Counted from the stretch's first letter, positions 16,114 through 24,969 are shown. The stretch is DNA of 64,000 nt from Micromonospora terminaliae (GCF_009671205.1 NZ_CP045309.1:496001-560000), one strand, 5' to 3'. Numbers and translations are program-made. Notes: generated by a model not told the origin, from the sequence alone.

Positions 16114-18825
16114 ATGAGCATCGGCGCGGTAGCCCGCCGGGTTCGGGCGTACGGCGGACAGTTCCTGCTGCTCGCCGCGCTGGCGATGGTCGTACTGGCA
16201 CTGATCGGCGGCGTACCCCGGTTGGTGAACGGGCGCGCCGAGGAGGGCCTGCGGACCTTCCTGGCCGGCCAGCCGGCCGCGGCGCGGGACGTGACGTACG
16301 GGACCGAGTCGATCTTCAACGCCGGCAACGGCACCTCGTTGATGGAAGCGTTCGCGGCCGACCTGCCCCGGCTGGAGGCCGAGATGCCACCGGACGTGCG
16401 GGCGCTGGTCGACCAGCGGTGGTTCGCCGCGGAGACCGACGCCGGCCGGCTGACCGGCCCGGACCTGGCGGCGGAGAACCTCCTGGTCGACCTCGGGCTG
16501 CGGAGCCTGCCCGGGATCGCTGACGCGGGCAGCCTGACCGAGGGGCGCTGGCCGGACCCGGCGGCGCCGCCCGGCCAGCCGGTGCAGGTCGCGCTGGCCG
16601 GCGAGGTGGCGCGCAAGCTGAACCTGCGGGTCGGTAGCCGGCTCACCCTCGCCGGGCCCGCGTCGGCGTCGCCCGAAGGCGCCCCGGATCCCGTTCGGAT
16701 CGTCGTGGTGGGCGTGTTCGAGCCGCGTGACCGCGCGGATGGCATCTGGCAGGGGCTGCCGCAGGTCCTGCACGTGGTCGAACCGCCCGGGGACGCCCAG
16801 CCGTTCGTCGCCCTCGGGGTCGCCGACGGCGCCGCGCTGGACCGGCTCTCCGCCGACGGGTGGGGCCTGCGGTTCACCTGGCGGTACCGGATGGGTGCCA
16901 GCGGCATCCACGCCGCGGACGTGGACCAGCTCATCGGCGACCTCCAGCGGATGAGCCGCCGGGCGGAGGGCCGGGTCTTCACCCAGGGGCTCGACATCCC
17001 GCTGCGCGAGTTCCAGGGCCAGGTGGCCGCCGTCCGTACCGTCCTCGCGGTCATCGCCGCCGGCGTGCTGGCCGCCCTGGCCGGCCTGGTGATTCTGGCG
17101 GCCGGGCTGACCGTGCGCCGGCGACGGACCGAGTTCACCCTGCTGCGGGCCCGGGGCGGCACGGCCGGCTCGGTGGCAGCCCGCAGCCTGGCCGAGTCGA
17201 TGCTGGTGCTGCTGCCCGCCGCGGCTGTCGGCTGGGCGCTCGGCAACCTGGCCCCGGGCCCGGCGGCCGACTCCCTGCCCGCCGCCGTGGTGGCCACGGC
17301 ACTGATCGTCCTGGCGCTGCCGGTGGCCGCGCTCGCCGCGCCGACCGGCGTCGCCGGTCGGCGCGACCTGGTGCGGCTCCGGCCGTCGACCCGGCGCATC
17401 ACCGTGGAGGCCGCGGTGCTGCTGCTCGCCGCGGTCGCGGTGCTGCTGCTGCGCCGCCGCGGCCTGGTCCCGGGCGTGGTGGACCCGCTGCTGGTCTCGG
17501 TCCCGGTGCTGCTCGCGGCCGCCGCGGCGGTGCTGGCGGTCCGGCTCTACCCGTGGCCGCTGCGGCTGCTCGGCCGGCTCGCCGCCCGCACCCGGGGCAG
17601 TGTCGCCTTCCTCGGCTCGGCCCGGGCCGCCCGCGCCGTCGTCACCACGCCGCTCGTGGTCGTGGTGCTGGCGGTCGCCACGGCGGCTTTCTGCGCCGTG
17701 GTCACCGCCGGGGTGGCGGTGAGCCGGGACGAGGTGGCCGGCCGGCGCGTGCCGGCCGACGCGCTGATCCAGGGCCAGCGGCTCGCGCCGGAGACCGGGG
17801 CCGAACTGGCCCGCCTGCCCGGCGTGCGGCGGGCCACTCCCGTGCTGCAGGAGTCGGGCCAGCGGCTGGCCACGGACGAGCGCGGCACCGACCTGCGTAC
17901 CGGCGACGTCACCGTGCTGCTGGTGGACGGTCCCGCCCTCGCGGGGCTGGTCCGGGACAGCGGCGTACGCGTGACGCTGCCCCAGGCGCTGGTGGCCCCG
18001 GCCGCCGCGGGACCGCTGCCGGCAGTGGTCTCCCCGGCCGTCGCCGCGGATCTGGCCGCCGCGGGCCGCGACGGTTCCGCCTTCGTCGGGGTGCAGAACC
18101 AGCGGTACGAGTTCCGGGTGGCCGGCCAGGCGGAGACCTTCCCGCTGCTCCGGGCCGACACCACCCGGTTCGTCGTGCTGCCGTGGCAGGGGTTGCCCCG
18201 CCGGTCGACCGGCGCCGTGCCGACCGGGTTCCTCGTGGCGGGCGACCACCTCGACGTGTCGGAGCTGCGCCGGGTCGGCAACGAGGGCCAGCGCCGCTTC
18301 CAGCAGGACGCGGGGCTGGTCGGGCGTGAGCCGCCGCGCGAGGTCGAGGTGCTCACCTGGGCCGACGTCCGGCAGCAGGTGGGCGAGGGCAGCATGAACG
18401 GCGTGCTCGGCTTCGGCTTCGTCGCCGGTGCCGTCGCGGGGACGGTGCTGGGCCTGCTGGCCATCGGGTTCGTGGTGCTGGCCGGGGCTCGCGCGCGTGG
18501 CCAGGTGCTGTCCCGGCTGCGGACCCTCGGCCTGTCCCGCGGCCAGTGGCGCGGCCTCCTGCTCGTCGAGCTGGGTCCACTGGTCGCGGTGGCGGTGGTC
18601 ACCGGCGCGGTGGTCGGCGCGCTGCTGCCGCTCCTGCTCACGCCCGTGCTCGGCCTGTCCGCCTTCACCGGCGGTGCTCCCGTCCGCGTGGCGTTCGAGC
18701 CGCGCCTGGTCGCCGGGGTCATCGCGCTCGGGGCGGTCGCCCTCGGCTTCGCGATCGCCGTCGAAGCCCTGAACAACCGCCGGATGCGCCTCGGTGAGGT
18801 GCTCCGGCTCGGAGAGGAGAGCTGA
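16114..18825 (+). CDS. FtsX-family ABC transporter permease, large (second of pair)
   Basis: A 903-residue permease with the same layout as its upstream neighbour: N-terminal TM, a big extracellular loop, a multi-helix centre (about 300-540) and a C-terminal FtsX block (about 765-890; LSRLRTLGLSRGQWRGLLLVELG). FTLLRARGGTAGSVAARSLAES is the first FtsX-like coupling segment. The ATG at 16114 has GGGAGG 7 nt upstream; a GTG at 16111 is too close. It lies 43 bp after the first permease and overlaps the ATPase gene by 1 nt (TGATG). The pair probably forms a heterodimeric transporter. Confidence 0.87.
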   Translation: MSIGAVARRVRAYGGQFLLLAALAMVVLALIGGVPRLVNGRAEEGLRTFLAGQPAAARDVTYGTESIFNAGNGTSLMEAFAADLPRLEAEMPPDVRALVDQRWFAAETDAGRLTGPDLAAENLLVDLGLRSLPGIADAGSLTEGRWPDPAAPPGQPVQVALAGEVARKLNLRVGSRLTLAGPASASPEGAPDPVRIVVVGVFEPRDRADGIWQGLPQVLHVVEPPGDAQPFVALGVADGAALDRLSADGWGLRFTWRYRMGASGIHAADVDQLIGDLQRMSRRAEGRVFTQGLDIPLREFQGQVAAVRTVLAVIAAGVLAALAGLVILAAGLTVRRRRTEFTLLRARGGTAGSVAARSLAESMLVLLPAAAVGWALGNLAPGPAADSLPAAVVATALIVLALPVAALAAPTGVAGRRDLVRLRPSTRRITVEAAVLLLAAVAVLLLRRRGLVPGVVDPLLVSVPVLLAAAAAVLAVRLYPWPLRLLGRLAARTRGSVAFLGSARAARAVVTTPLVVVVLAVATAAFCAVVTAGVAVSRDEVAGRRVPADALIQGQRLAPETGAELARLPGVRRATPVLQESGQRLATDERGTDLRTGDVTVLLVDGPALAGLVRDSGVRVTLPQALVAPAAAGPLPAVVSPAVAADLAAAGRDGSAFVGVQNQRYEFRVAGQAETFPLLRADTTRFVVLPWQGLPRRSTGAVPTGFLVAGDHLDVSELRRVGNEGQRRFQQDAGLVGREPPREVEVLTWADVRQQVGEGSMNGVLGFGFVAGAVAGTVLGLLAIGFVVLAGARARGQVLSRLRTLGLSRGQWRGLLLVELGPLVAVAVVTGAVVGALLPLLLTPVLGLSAFTGGAPVRVAFEPRLVAGVIALGAVALGFAIAVEALNNRRMRLGEVLRLGEES

Positions 18826-19817
18826 TGACCGCTACCGCAGGCACCTCCGTCGTGCCGGATCTGGCCGCGCTCCAGCGGCAGGCCGCTGAGCGTGCGGCCG
18901 AGCGGGCCGGCGGCCAGGACCGGTTGCGCGGGCACATCGTCTGCGACGGCCTGGTGCGCATCTTCAAGACCGAGGGGGTGGAGGTGTTCGCCCTCCAGGG
19001 CCTGGACCTGGTCATCGACCGGGGAGATCTGGTCGCGATCGTCGGCGCTTCCGGCTCCGGCAAGTCCACCCTGCTCAACATCCTCTCCGGGCTGGACACC
19101 CCGACCGCCGGCATCGCCCGGGTCGCCGAGTACGACCTGCTCGCCCTGTCGAACCGGCGCCGCCTCGCCTACCGCCGCCAGGTGGTCGGCTTCGTCTGGC
19201 AGCAGACCGGCCGGAACCTGCTGCCGTACCTCACCGCGCTGGAGAACGTCGAGCTGCCCATGAAGCTGGCCGGCGGCCGTTCCGGGCGCGACCGACGGGA
19301 ACGGGCCCGCCAGTTGCTCGACCTGGTCGGGGTGGGCTACTGCGCGGACCGCCGCCCCGGCCAGATGAGCGGGGGCGAGCAGCAGCGCTGCGCGGTGGCG
19401 GTGTCGGTGGCCAACGATCCGGAGGTGCTCTTCGCCGACGAGCCGACCGGCGAGCTCGACGAGGCCACCGGCGCCGAGGTCTTCGCCGCGCTGCGCACCA
19501 TCAACGCCGAGCTGGGCGTCACCATCGTGGTGGTCACCCACGACCACGCCGTGGCCCGCCAGGTCCGCCGGACCGTCTCGATCCGGGACGGCCGGACCGC
19601 CTCCGAGGTCCACCGCACGGCCCGGGTCACCGCCGACGGCAGCACCGAGCTGGTCAGCGAGGAGTACGCGGTGCTCGACCGGTCCGGCCGGATGCAGCTG
19701 CCGGCGTCCTTCGTGGACGCCCTGTCCATGCGCGACCGGGTCCGGCTGAACCTGGAACCCGACCACGTCGAGGTGCGGCCGGGCGACCGGGCGCACGGCG
19801 AGGAGAATGAGCGATGA
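18825..19817 (+). CDS. ABC transporter ATP-binding protein with AbrB-like C-terminal tail
   Basis: A 330-residue ATPase of the LolD/MacB type. Walker A is GASGSGKST (K80), signature MSGGEQQRCAVA, Walker B LFADEPTGELDEATG (D205/E206), and H-loop VVTHDHAVA. About 40 residues precede the normal start and about 70 follow the normal end. The tail (YAVLDRSGRMQLPASFVDAL then RDRVRLNLEPDHVEVRPGD) resembles a SpoVT/AbrB swapped-hairpin domain. That is my reading of the pattern, not proven. It overlaps both neighbours by 1 and 4 nt, so the operon is tightly coupled. Confidence 0.88.
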   Translation: MTATAGTSVVPDLAALQRQAAERAAERAGGQDRLRGHIVCDGLVRIFKTEGVEVFALQGLDLVIDRGDLVAIVGASGSGKSTLLNILSGLDTPTAGIARVAEYDLLALSNRRRLAYRRQVVGFVWQQTGRNLLPYLTALENVELPMKLAGGRSGRDRRERARQLLDLVGVGYCADRRPGQMSGGEQQRCAVAVSVANDPEVLFADEPTGELDEATGAEVFAALRTINAELGVTIVVVTHDHAVARQVRRTVSIRDGRTASEVHRTARVTADGSTELVSEEYAVLDRSGRMQLPASFVDALSMRDRVRLNLEPDHVEVRPGDRAHGEENER

Positions 19818-20530
19818 CCGAGCAGCTGACCGTGCCGCCGGACCGCGTCGCCGTGGACGAGGTGGTGCGGGTCGAGGGGGTGAGCCGCACCTTCGGCCGG
19901 GGCGAGCATGCCGTCCACGCCGTGCGGGACGTCTCCTTCGCGGCCCGCCGGGGCGAGCTGGTCGCGGTCCGGGGCCGCTCCGGCGCCGGCAAGACGACCC
20001 TGCTGAACCTGGTCGGCGGGCTGGACCGGCCGGACAGCGGGCGGGTGCGGGTGGCCGGGCACGACGTCACGACCGCCAGCGAGCGGGAGTTGCTGGCGCT
20101 CCGCCGCGGCACGGTCGGGTTCATCTTCCAGACCTTCGGCCTGGTGCCGATCCTGTCGGCGGCGGAGAACGTCGGGGTGCCGCTGCGCCTGGCCAAGGTG
20201 CCGGCCGCCGAGCGGGAGCAGCGGGTGGCCGTGCTGCTGGAGCTGGTCGGGCTGGGCGGGCACGCCGCACAGCGCCCGTACGAGCTGTCCGGCGGCCAGC
20301 AGCAGCGCGTGGCGGTGGCCCGGGCGCTGGCCAACGAGCCGGACCTGCTCATCGCCGACGAGCCGACCGGCCAGCTCGACTCGGAGACCGGGCGGTCCAT
20401 CATGGACCTGCTGCGGGCCGTGGTGCACGCCCGCGGCATGACCGCGCTGGTCGCCACCCACGACCCGGCCCTCATCGACATGGCCGACCGCACCCTGACC
20501 CTCCGCGACGGCCGCCTCCTCCCCGACTGA
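19814..20530 (+). CDS. ABC transporter ATP-binding protein, MacB/LolD type
   Basis: A 238-residue ATPase with Walker A GRSGAGKTT (K60), signature LSGGQQQRVAVARALA, Walker B LLIADEPTGQLDSETG and H-loop VATHDPALIDMAD. It is of standard length, unlike its partner. It overlaps the upstream ATPase by 4 nt (ATGA) and is the last gene of the operon. Two different ATPases with two different permeases imply a fully asymmetric transporter, or two related ones. Its last 59 bp overlap the end of a convergent membrane-protein gene. Confidence 0.92.
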   Translation: MTEQLTVPPDRVAVDEVVRVEGVSRTFGRGEHAVHAVRDVSFAARRGELVAVRGRSGAGKTTLLNLVGGLDRPDSGRVRVAGHDVTTASERELLALRRGTVGFIFQTFGLVPILSAAENVGVPLRLAKVPAAEREQRVAVLLELVGLGGHAAQRPYELSGGQQQRVAVARALANEPDLLIADEPTGQLDSETGRSIMDLLRAVVHARGMTALVATHDPALIDMADRTLTLRDGRLLPD

Positions 20531-21053
20531 CCCGGCGGCGGTGGTAGGACAGCGCCAGGGTCAGCAGGAGGGGGCCCCACAGGAGGAGGGGGGCGTAGCA
20601 GGCCAGAAGGAGGGTGAAGCCGGGCCTTGTGAAACCGAGGTCGTTGCCGTTGGCGGTTACGCCCCAGGCGGCGTATCCCCAGATCAGGGTCAGTGCGGCG
20701 GCGCCCGTGATGGCGGTGGTGACCGCGAACCGCGGCGGCACCCGCCGGCCGCCGACCAGCGGTAGCCAGCCCGGGAACACCTCGCCCCACGGGCGGACCA
20801 GGCCGAGCGCGAGCAGCGCCAGGCCCTCGGAGACGAGGCTCAGCGAGACGATGTAGACGCTCTCGCCGAGCCCGGGATCGACCGGGGCGCCGTACGCCGA
20901 CGCGCCGATCGGCAGGCCGGCGACCAGCGCGATCCGCCACAGCCCGGACGGCAGCACGGCCAGCGGGATCAGGTGGGCGACGCGGACCGCCCAGGCGGGC
21001 GCGGGACGGCGGGCGCCGGCGTGGACGGTGCGGGACGCGGTGTCGCTGGTCAT
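20472..21053 (-). CDS. Multi-pass membrane protein, function unknown
   Basis: A 193-residue protein with about five hydrophobic segments: LIPLAVLPSGLWRIALVAGL, YIVSLSLVSEGLALLALGLV, FAVTTAITGAAALTLIWGYA and FTLLLACYAPLLLWGPLLLT stand out. No family comes to mind with certainty. The short basic tail RGGGGRRGG at the C-terminus is encoded by the strand opposite the end of the ABC ATPase gene, so the two genes overlap tail to tail by 59 bp. The ATG at 21053 has a strong SD (GGGGAGG, 4 nt). GNAT and ABC genes around it give no functional hint. Confidence 0.65.
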   Translation of the reverse strand: MTSDTASRTVHAGARRPAPAWAVRVAHLIPLAVLPSGLWRIALVAGLPIGASAYGAPVDPGLGESVYIVSLSLVSEGLALLALGLVRPWGEVFPGWLPLVGGRRVPPRFAVTTAITGAAALTLIWGYAAWGVTANGNDLGFTRPGFTLLLACYAPLLLWGPLLLTLALSYHRRRVSRGGGGRRGGSGCGRPCR

Positions 21054-21112
21054 GGGACCTCCCCGGGGCTCGGAAACCGGCTTCCAGCCTCGCGGCCCGT
21101 CCGGCGAGCCAC

Positions 21113-21152
21113 CTCCCCGCGACCGGGGAGTCAGCTCCCCCGATCCGGGGAG
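21113..21152. terminator. Two tandem small hairpins in a 209-bp gap
   Basis: CTCCCCG/CGGGGAG (21113-21119 with 21124-21130) and CTCCCC/GGGGAG (21135-21140 with 21147-21152) follow each other. They lie 3' of the GNAT gene at 21263 (minus strand) and 5' of the membrane-protein gene. They are short, so terminator function is uncertain. Confidence 0.4.
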
Positions 21153-21262
21153 GGATCGTCCGGCAGGGCTCCCCTCGGCGGGAGGAGCAGACAGCCGAGC
21201 AGGGCCAGCAGCCCGCACAGACCAGGGCCCAGGGCAGCGCGATCCGCCGCCAGGCCAGCCCG

Positions 21263-21715
21263 TCAGAGGGCCAGCTTCATGCCCTCGTGGCTGGCCACGA
21301 AGCCGAGGCCGACGTAGAAGCGGTGCGCGTCGGCGCGGCTCTTGTCGGTGGTGAGCTGCACCAGCGCGCAGCCCCGCTCCCGGGCCCGGTCGATCGCCCA
21401 GGTCATGAGCTCCCGGCCCAGGCCCCGGCCACGCAGGTCGGAGCGGACCCGGACCGACTCGATCAGCGACCGCTCGGCGCCGTGCCGGCCCAGCCCCGGG
21501 ATGTACGTGATCTGGAGGCAGCCGACCAGCTCGCCGCCGGTCTCCGCGACGACCAGGTGGTTGCGCGGGTCGGCGTCGATGGCCGCGAACGCCCGCTCGT
21601 ACGCCTCGTCGACCTCGGTGAAGTCGCGTGCCTTGCCCAGCACGTCGTCGGCGAGCAGGGCGATGACGGCGGGCAGGTCGGCCCGGACGGCCTCCCGGAA
21701 GGTCAGATCGCTCAC
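21263..21715 (-). CDS. GNAT family N-acetyltransferase
   Basis: A 150-residue single-domain acetyltransferase. The acetyl-CoA-binding motif is VRVRSDLRGRGLGRELMTWA; the strand before it is LVVAETGGELVGCLQITYIP; the C-terminal motif is ADAHRFYVGLGFVASHEGMKL. The length and order fit small-molecule or protein N-acetyltransferases. The substrate cannot be predicted. The GTG at 21715 gives a normal N-terminus (SDLTFREAVRADLPAVIALL). GAGGCT plus 6 nt precedes it and could be a poor leaderless -10 box. It is divergent from the potassium channel gene. Confidence 0.88.
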   Translation of the reverse strand: MSDLTFREAVRADLPAVIALLADDVLGKARDFTEVDEAYERAFAAIDADPRNHLVVAETGGELVGCLQITYIPGLGRHGAERSLIESVRVRSDLRGRGLGRELMTWAIDRARERGCALVQLTTDKSRADAHRFYVGLGFVASHEGMKLAL

Positions 21716-21778
21716 GCCGGCAGCCTCGCACAGTCACGCCCGACGATGCGGTTGCCGGCACCGGGCAGCATGTGCGCC

Positions 21779-22276
21779 ATGGACGCCCTGCTGCTGCCGT
21801 TCCGCTGGATCTACCGGGGGCTGGTCTGGTTCGCCAACTCGCCGCGCACGCTGATCGTCTCGTACCTGCTCATGATCGTGGTGGCCGGCGTGCTCTACAG
21901 CCAGGCCGAGCACAAGAACGCCGCGGACTCGGTCTGGTGGGCGGTGGTCACCGCCTCCACGGTCGGCTACGGCGACATCTCCCCGACCTCCTTCGCCGGC
22001 CGGTTCCTCGCCGCGCTGCTCATCTCCACCATGGTGCTGCTGGTCATCCCGCTGATCACCGCGCACTTCGCCAGCCGGTTGATCGTCGACGACGACGCCT
22101 TCGAGCACGCCGAGCAGGAGGAGCTGAAGGCGGACGTGCGGCGGCTGCGGGCGCTGGTGGAGGAGCTGGCCGCCCGGCAGGGTATCGAGCTGCCCGAGCC
22201 GCCGCGCCCCGAGCGGGCCGGCCGGCCGCGCACCGTCACCGGGCGGGGCAGCGCAGCCCCTCCCGGGGCACGGTGA
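21779..22276 (+). CDS. Two-TM potassium channel
   Basis: A 165-residue KcsA-like channel subunit that would form a homotetramer. TM1 is about residues 23-42 (LIVSYLLMIVVAGVLYSQAE), the pore helix and selectivity filter follow with T61-V-G-Y-G-D66, and TM2 is about 75-97 (FLAALLISTMVLLVIPLITA). A C-terminal coiled coil (EQEELKADVRRLRALVEELA) should tetramerise in the cytoplasm. There is no RCK domain. I use the ATG at 21779; an in-frame ATG at 21770 is equally possible, as neither has a clear SD. The 3' end overlaps the convergent lipoprotein gene by 41 bp. Confidence 0.9.
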   Translation: MDALLLPFRWIYRGLVWFANSPRTLIVSYLLMIVVAGVLYSQAEHKNAADSVWWAVVTASTVGYGDISPTSFAGRFLAALLISTMVLLVIPLITAHFASRLIVDDDAFEHAEQEELKADVRRLRALVEELAARQGIELPEPPRPERAGRPRTVTGRGSAAPPGAR

Positions 22277-23822
22277 GCGAGAGCAGGTAGGCGTCGACGG
22301 CCCGCGTCACGCAGGCGGTCTGCGGGTAGGCCGTGTGCCCCTCGCCCTCCCAGGTGAGCACCCGGCCCACGCCCAGCATCGAGGCCAGCGCGGGGGTCTG
22401 CTCGTAGGGCGTGGCCGGGTCGCCCGTGGTGCCGACCACCAGGATCGGCGGGGCGCCGGCCGCCTTCCCGGTTGGGTACGCGTCCCGCCCGCCGGGCCAC
22501 TCCACGCAGCCGAGCATGCCGACCGCCAGCGCCGGGCCGAACAGCGGGTATTTCTGGCGCCACTGCGACTGGACCGAGCGGATCTGCTCCCGGGTCGGCT
22601 TCTCGGTCTCGTCGGTGCAGTTCACCGCCATGTTCGCGTCGAACATGTTGGAGTAGTGCCCGTCGTCCCCGCGCTCGGCGTACGCGTCGGCGAGCTTGAA
22701 CACGCCGGTCGGGTCGCCGCCCTGCAACGCGTCGATGGACCGGGCCAGCTCCTGCCAGCCCTGCTCGGTGTAGAGGGAGGAGATGACCGCGTAGAACACC
22801 CAGCCGGCGGTGGCCTCCCGGCCGTCCCGGCCGCGCACCGGCGACACCCGCGCCTTGTCGATGGCGGTGGTCACCGCGGCCCGGGCGTCCGGCGCGATCG
22901 GGCAGCGGCCGGCATTCGCCGTGCACCAGCGGGCGAAGTTGTCGAACGCCCGCTCGAAGCCCTTCGCCTGGCTCTCCGAGCCGGCCAGGAGCCGCTGCCG
23001 CGGGTCCACCGCCCCGTCGAGCACCAGCGCCCGTACCCGCTGGGGGTAGAGCTGGGCGTACGTGGCGCCGAGCAGGGTGCCGTAGGAGTAGCCGAGGTAG
23101 GTGAGCTTCTCGTCGCCGACGGCCGCGCGCACCGCGTCCATGTCCCGGGCGGCCTGCTCGGTGCCGTAGAGCGGGAGCTGGTCGCCGTACCTGGTGCCGC
23201 ACTGCTGGCCGATCCGCCGGTTGAGGTCGACGAAGCCGTCGAAGGACGCCTGGCTCTCCGGGTCGGGGTCGTAGCCGAAGCTGGCGTCGAGCTCGGCGTC
23301 GGAGATGCACTTCACCGGGCTGGACCGGCTCACCCCGCGCGGGTCGAAACCGACGATGTCGAACCGGTCGGTCACCTCGGTCGGCAGCCCGCCGAACCCC
23401 GGCCCGAAGGACAGGTAGACCGCGGTGTCCACGCCGGACGCGCCGGGACCGCCGGGGTTGACCACCAGCGACCCGATCCGGTCGCGCTGCTTGACCGACC
23501 GGATCCGGATCAGTGCGATCTCGAAGGTCTCCCCGGCGCCCGGCCCGGCGGTCGCGCCGGCCGCCGCCCCGGTGCCCCAGTTGCGGGGTACGGCGATCCG
23601 GGCGCACTCGTAGCGCATGCCCGTCGCGCCCCGCCCGACCAGCTCGTCCGGCACCTCGGGGCACGCCCGCCAGGTCGGCGCGGTGCCCGGAGCGGCCGCT
23701 GCGCCCTCGCTCTCGGCCTTCGGGGCGAACGCCGGCAGCGTGCAGCCGGCGGTGAGCACCAGCGCCGCGAGGAACCCGGCCAGCACGGGCCGGCGGCGGA
23801 TCCGGTCGGAGAAGCGGGTCAC
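22236..23822 (-). CDS. Secreted alpha/beta hydrolase lipoprotein, tripeptidyl aminopeptidase-like
   Basis: This 528-residue protein resembles Streptomyces SlpD/SlpE and TAP, which remove tripeptides from exported proteins. Signal and lipobox are LVLTAGC with lipidated C27. The catalytic triad is S246 (GYSYG), D468 (GTTGDPATP) and H496 (EGEGHTAYP). The oxyanion region is VVNPGGPGASG and the TAP C-terminal domain is present. I chose the GTG at 23822 because GGAGGG lies 6 nt upstream, inside the otherwise possible ATG start at 23837. The lipoprotein would be anchored outside. Peptidase specificity is inferred from family only. Confidence 0.87.
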   Translation of the reverse strand: MTRFSDRIRRRPVLAGFLAALVLTAGCTLPAFAPKAESEGAAAAPGTAPTWRACPEVPDELVGRGATGMRYECARIAVPRNWGTGAAAGATAGPGAGETFEIALIRIRSVKQRDRIGSLVVNPGGPGASGVDTAVYLSFGPGFGGLPTEVTDRFDIVGFDPRGVSRSSPVKCISDAELDASFGYDPDPESQASFDGFVDLNRRIGQQCGTRYGDQLPLYGTEQAARDMDAVRAAVGDEKLTYLGYSYGTLLGATYAQLYPQRVRALVLDGAVDPRQRLLAGSESQAKGFERAFDNFARWCTANAGRCPIAPDARAAVTTAIDKARVSPVRGRDGREATAGWVFYAVISSLYTEQGWQELARSIDALQGGDPTGVFKLADAYAERGDDGHYSNMFDANMAVNCTDETEKPTREQIRSVQSQWRQKYPLFGPALAVGMLGCVEWPGGRDAYPTGKAAGAPPILVVGTTGDPATPYEQTPALASMLGVGRVLTWEGEGHTAYPQTACVTRAVDAYLLSLTVPREGLRCPAR

Positions 23823-23856
23823 GTGGGAGCCCTCCATGATCGTGTGGACCGCCAGG

Positions 23857-24969
23857 CTACGCCCGGCCCGGCCCCTCGCCGACGGTCGCCGCCGGGTCGC
23901 CGCGGAGCACCTGGTCGACGTCGTAGCGGATGGGGCGCTCCAACTGGTCGTAGGTGCAGGAGCGCGGGTCGCGGTCGGGACGCCAGCGCACGAACTGGGC
24001 GGTGTGCCGCAGCCGGTCGCCCTCCATGGCGTCGTAGCCCACCTCGACCACGAGCTCCGGGCGCAGCGGCTCCCACTCCAGGTTCTTGCCGCCGGTCCAC
24101 CGGCTCACCCCGCCCGGGATGCGCTGCCCCCGCTCGTGGTCGCCGTGCACCCACGGGTGGTCGCCGCCGACCTCGCGGTAGGGCTCCAGCTCGTCCAGCA
24201 GCTCCTTGCGCCGGGCCGCGGTGAACGAGGAGCTGACCCCGATGTGGTGCAGGACCCCGGCGTCGTCGTAGAGGCCGAGCAGCAACGAGCCGACCACCGG
24301 GCCGGACTTGTGCCAGCGGAAGCCCGCCACCACGGCGTCGGCGGTGCGCGCGTGCTTGACCTTGAACATGAGCCGCTTGCCCGGCTCGTAGGGCAGGTCG
24401 GCCGGCTTGACGATGAGCCCGTCCAGCCCGGCTCCCTCGAACACGTCGAACCAGCGCCGGGCCGTCTCCGGGTCGGTGGTCACCTGGGTGACGTGCACCG
24501 GTGGCCGGACCTTGGCCAGTGCCTTCTCCAGGCGGCCCCGCCGCTCCGGATAGGGCCGGTCGGTGAGCAGCTCGTCGTCGAGGGCGAGCAGGTCGAAGGC
24601 GACGAAGTCGGCCGGGGTGGTCTCGGCGAGCAGCTTCACCCGGGAGGCGGCCGGGTGGATCCGCTGGGCCAGCAGCTCGAAGTCGAGCCGCGGCTGGCCG
24701 TCGGGGCCGTCCCGGCGGATCACGATGAGCTCGCCGTCGACCGCACAGCGCTCCGGCAGCTGGCGGCGCGCCTGCTCCACGACCTCGGGGAAGTAGCGGG
24801 TCATCGTCTTGCCGCCGCGGCTGGCCAGCTCGACCTCGTCGCCGTCGCGGAAGATGATGCAGCGGAAACCGTCCCACTTGGGCTCGTAGGTCAGGCCGGG
24901 GTGGGTGGGGAGTTGGGGCACGCTCTTGGCCAGCATCGGCTCGACCGGCGGATTGATCGGCAGGTCCAC
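23857..24969 (-). CDS. ligC: ATP-dependent DNA ligase (LigC/LigD ligase-domain type)
   Basis: A 370-residue ATP-dependent ligase that seals nicks through a lysine-AMP intermediate. The nucleotidyltransferase motif I is EPKWDGFRC with K31; motif III is DFVAFDLLAL, motif IV GLDGLIVKPADL, motif V FKVKHARTADAVV. An OB-fold C-terminal domain follows. Length and motifs match mycobacterial LigC, a back-up enzyme in end joining and base excision. The start is GTG at 24969 (DLPINPPVEPMLAK). The polymerase partner is 12 kb away, and Ku is not in the window. The symbol is by similarity. Confidence 0.88.
   Translation of the reverse strand: MDLPINPPVEPMLAKSVPQLPTHPGLTYEPKWDGFRCIIFRDGDEVELASRGGKTMTRYFPEVVEQARRQLPERCAVDGELIVIRRDGPDGQPRLDFELLAQRIHPAASRVKLLAETTPADFVAFDLLALDDELLTDRPYPERRGRLEKALAKVRPPVHVTQVTTDPETARRWFDVFEGAGLDGLIVKPADLPYEPGKRLMFKVKHARTADAVVAGFRWHKSGPVVGSLLLGLYDDAGVLHHIGVSSSFTAARRKELLDELEPYREVGGDHPWVHGDHERGQRIPGGVSRWTGGKNLEWEPLRPELVVEVGYDAMEGDRLRHTAQFVRWRPDRDPRSCTYDQLERPIRYDVDQVLRGDPAATVGEGPGRA

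Noticed and set aside
12816..17402. A 1528-residue open frame on the minus strand
   Set aside because: It lies opposite two FtsX permease genes that have TM helices, an SD and coupled partners. The antisense product is low-complexity His/Gln/Gly/Arg-rich, typical of GC-rich shadow frames.
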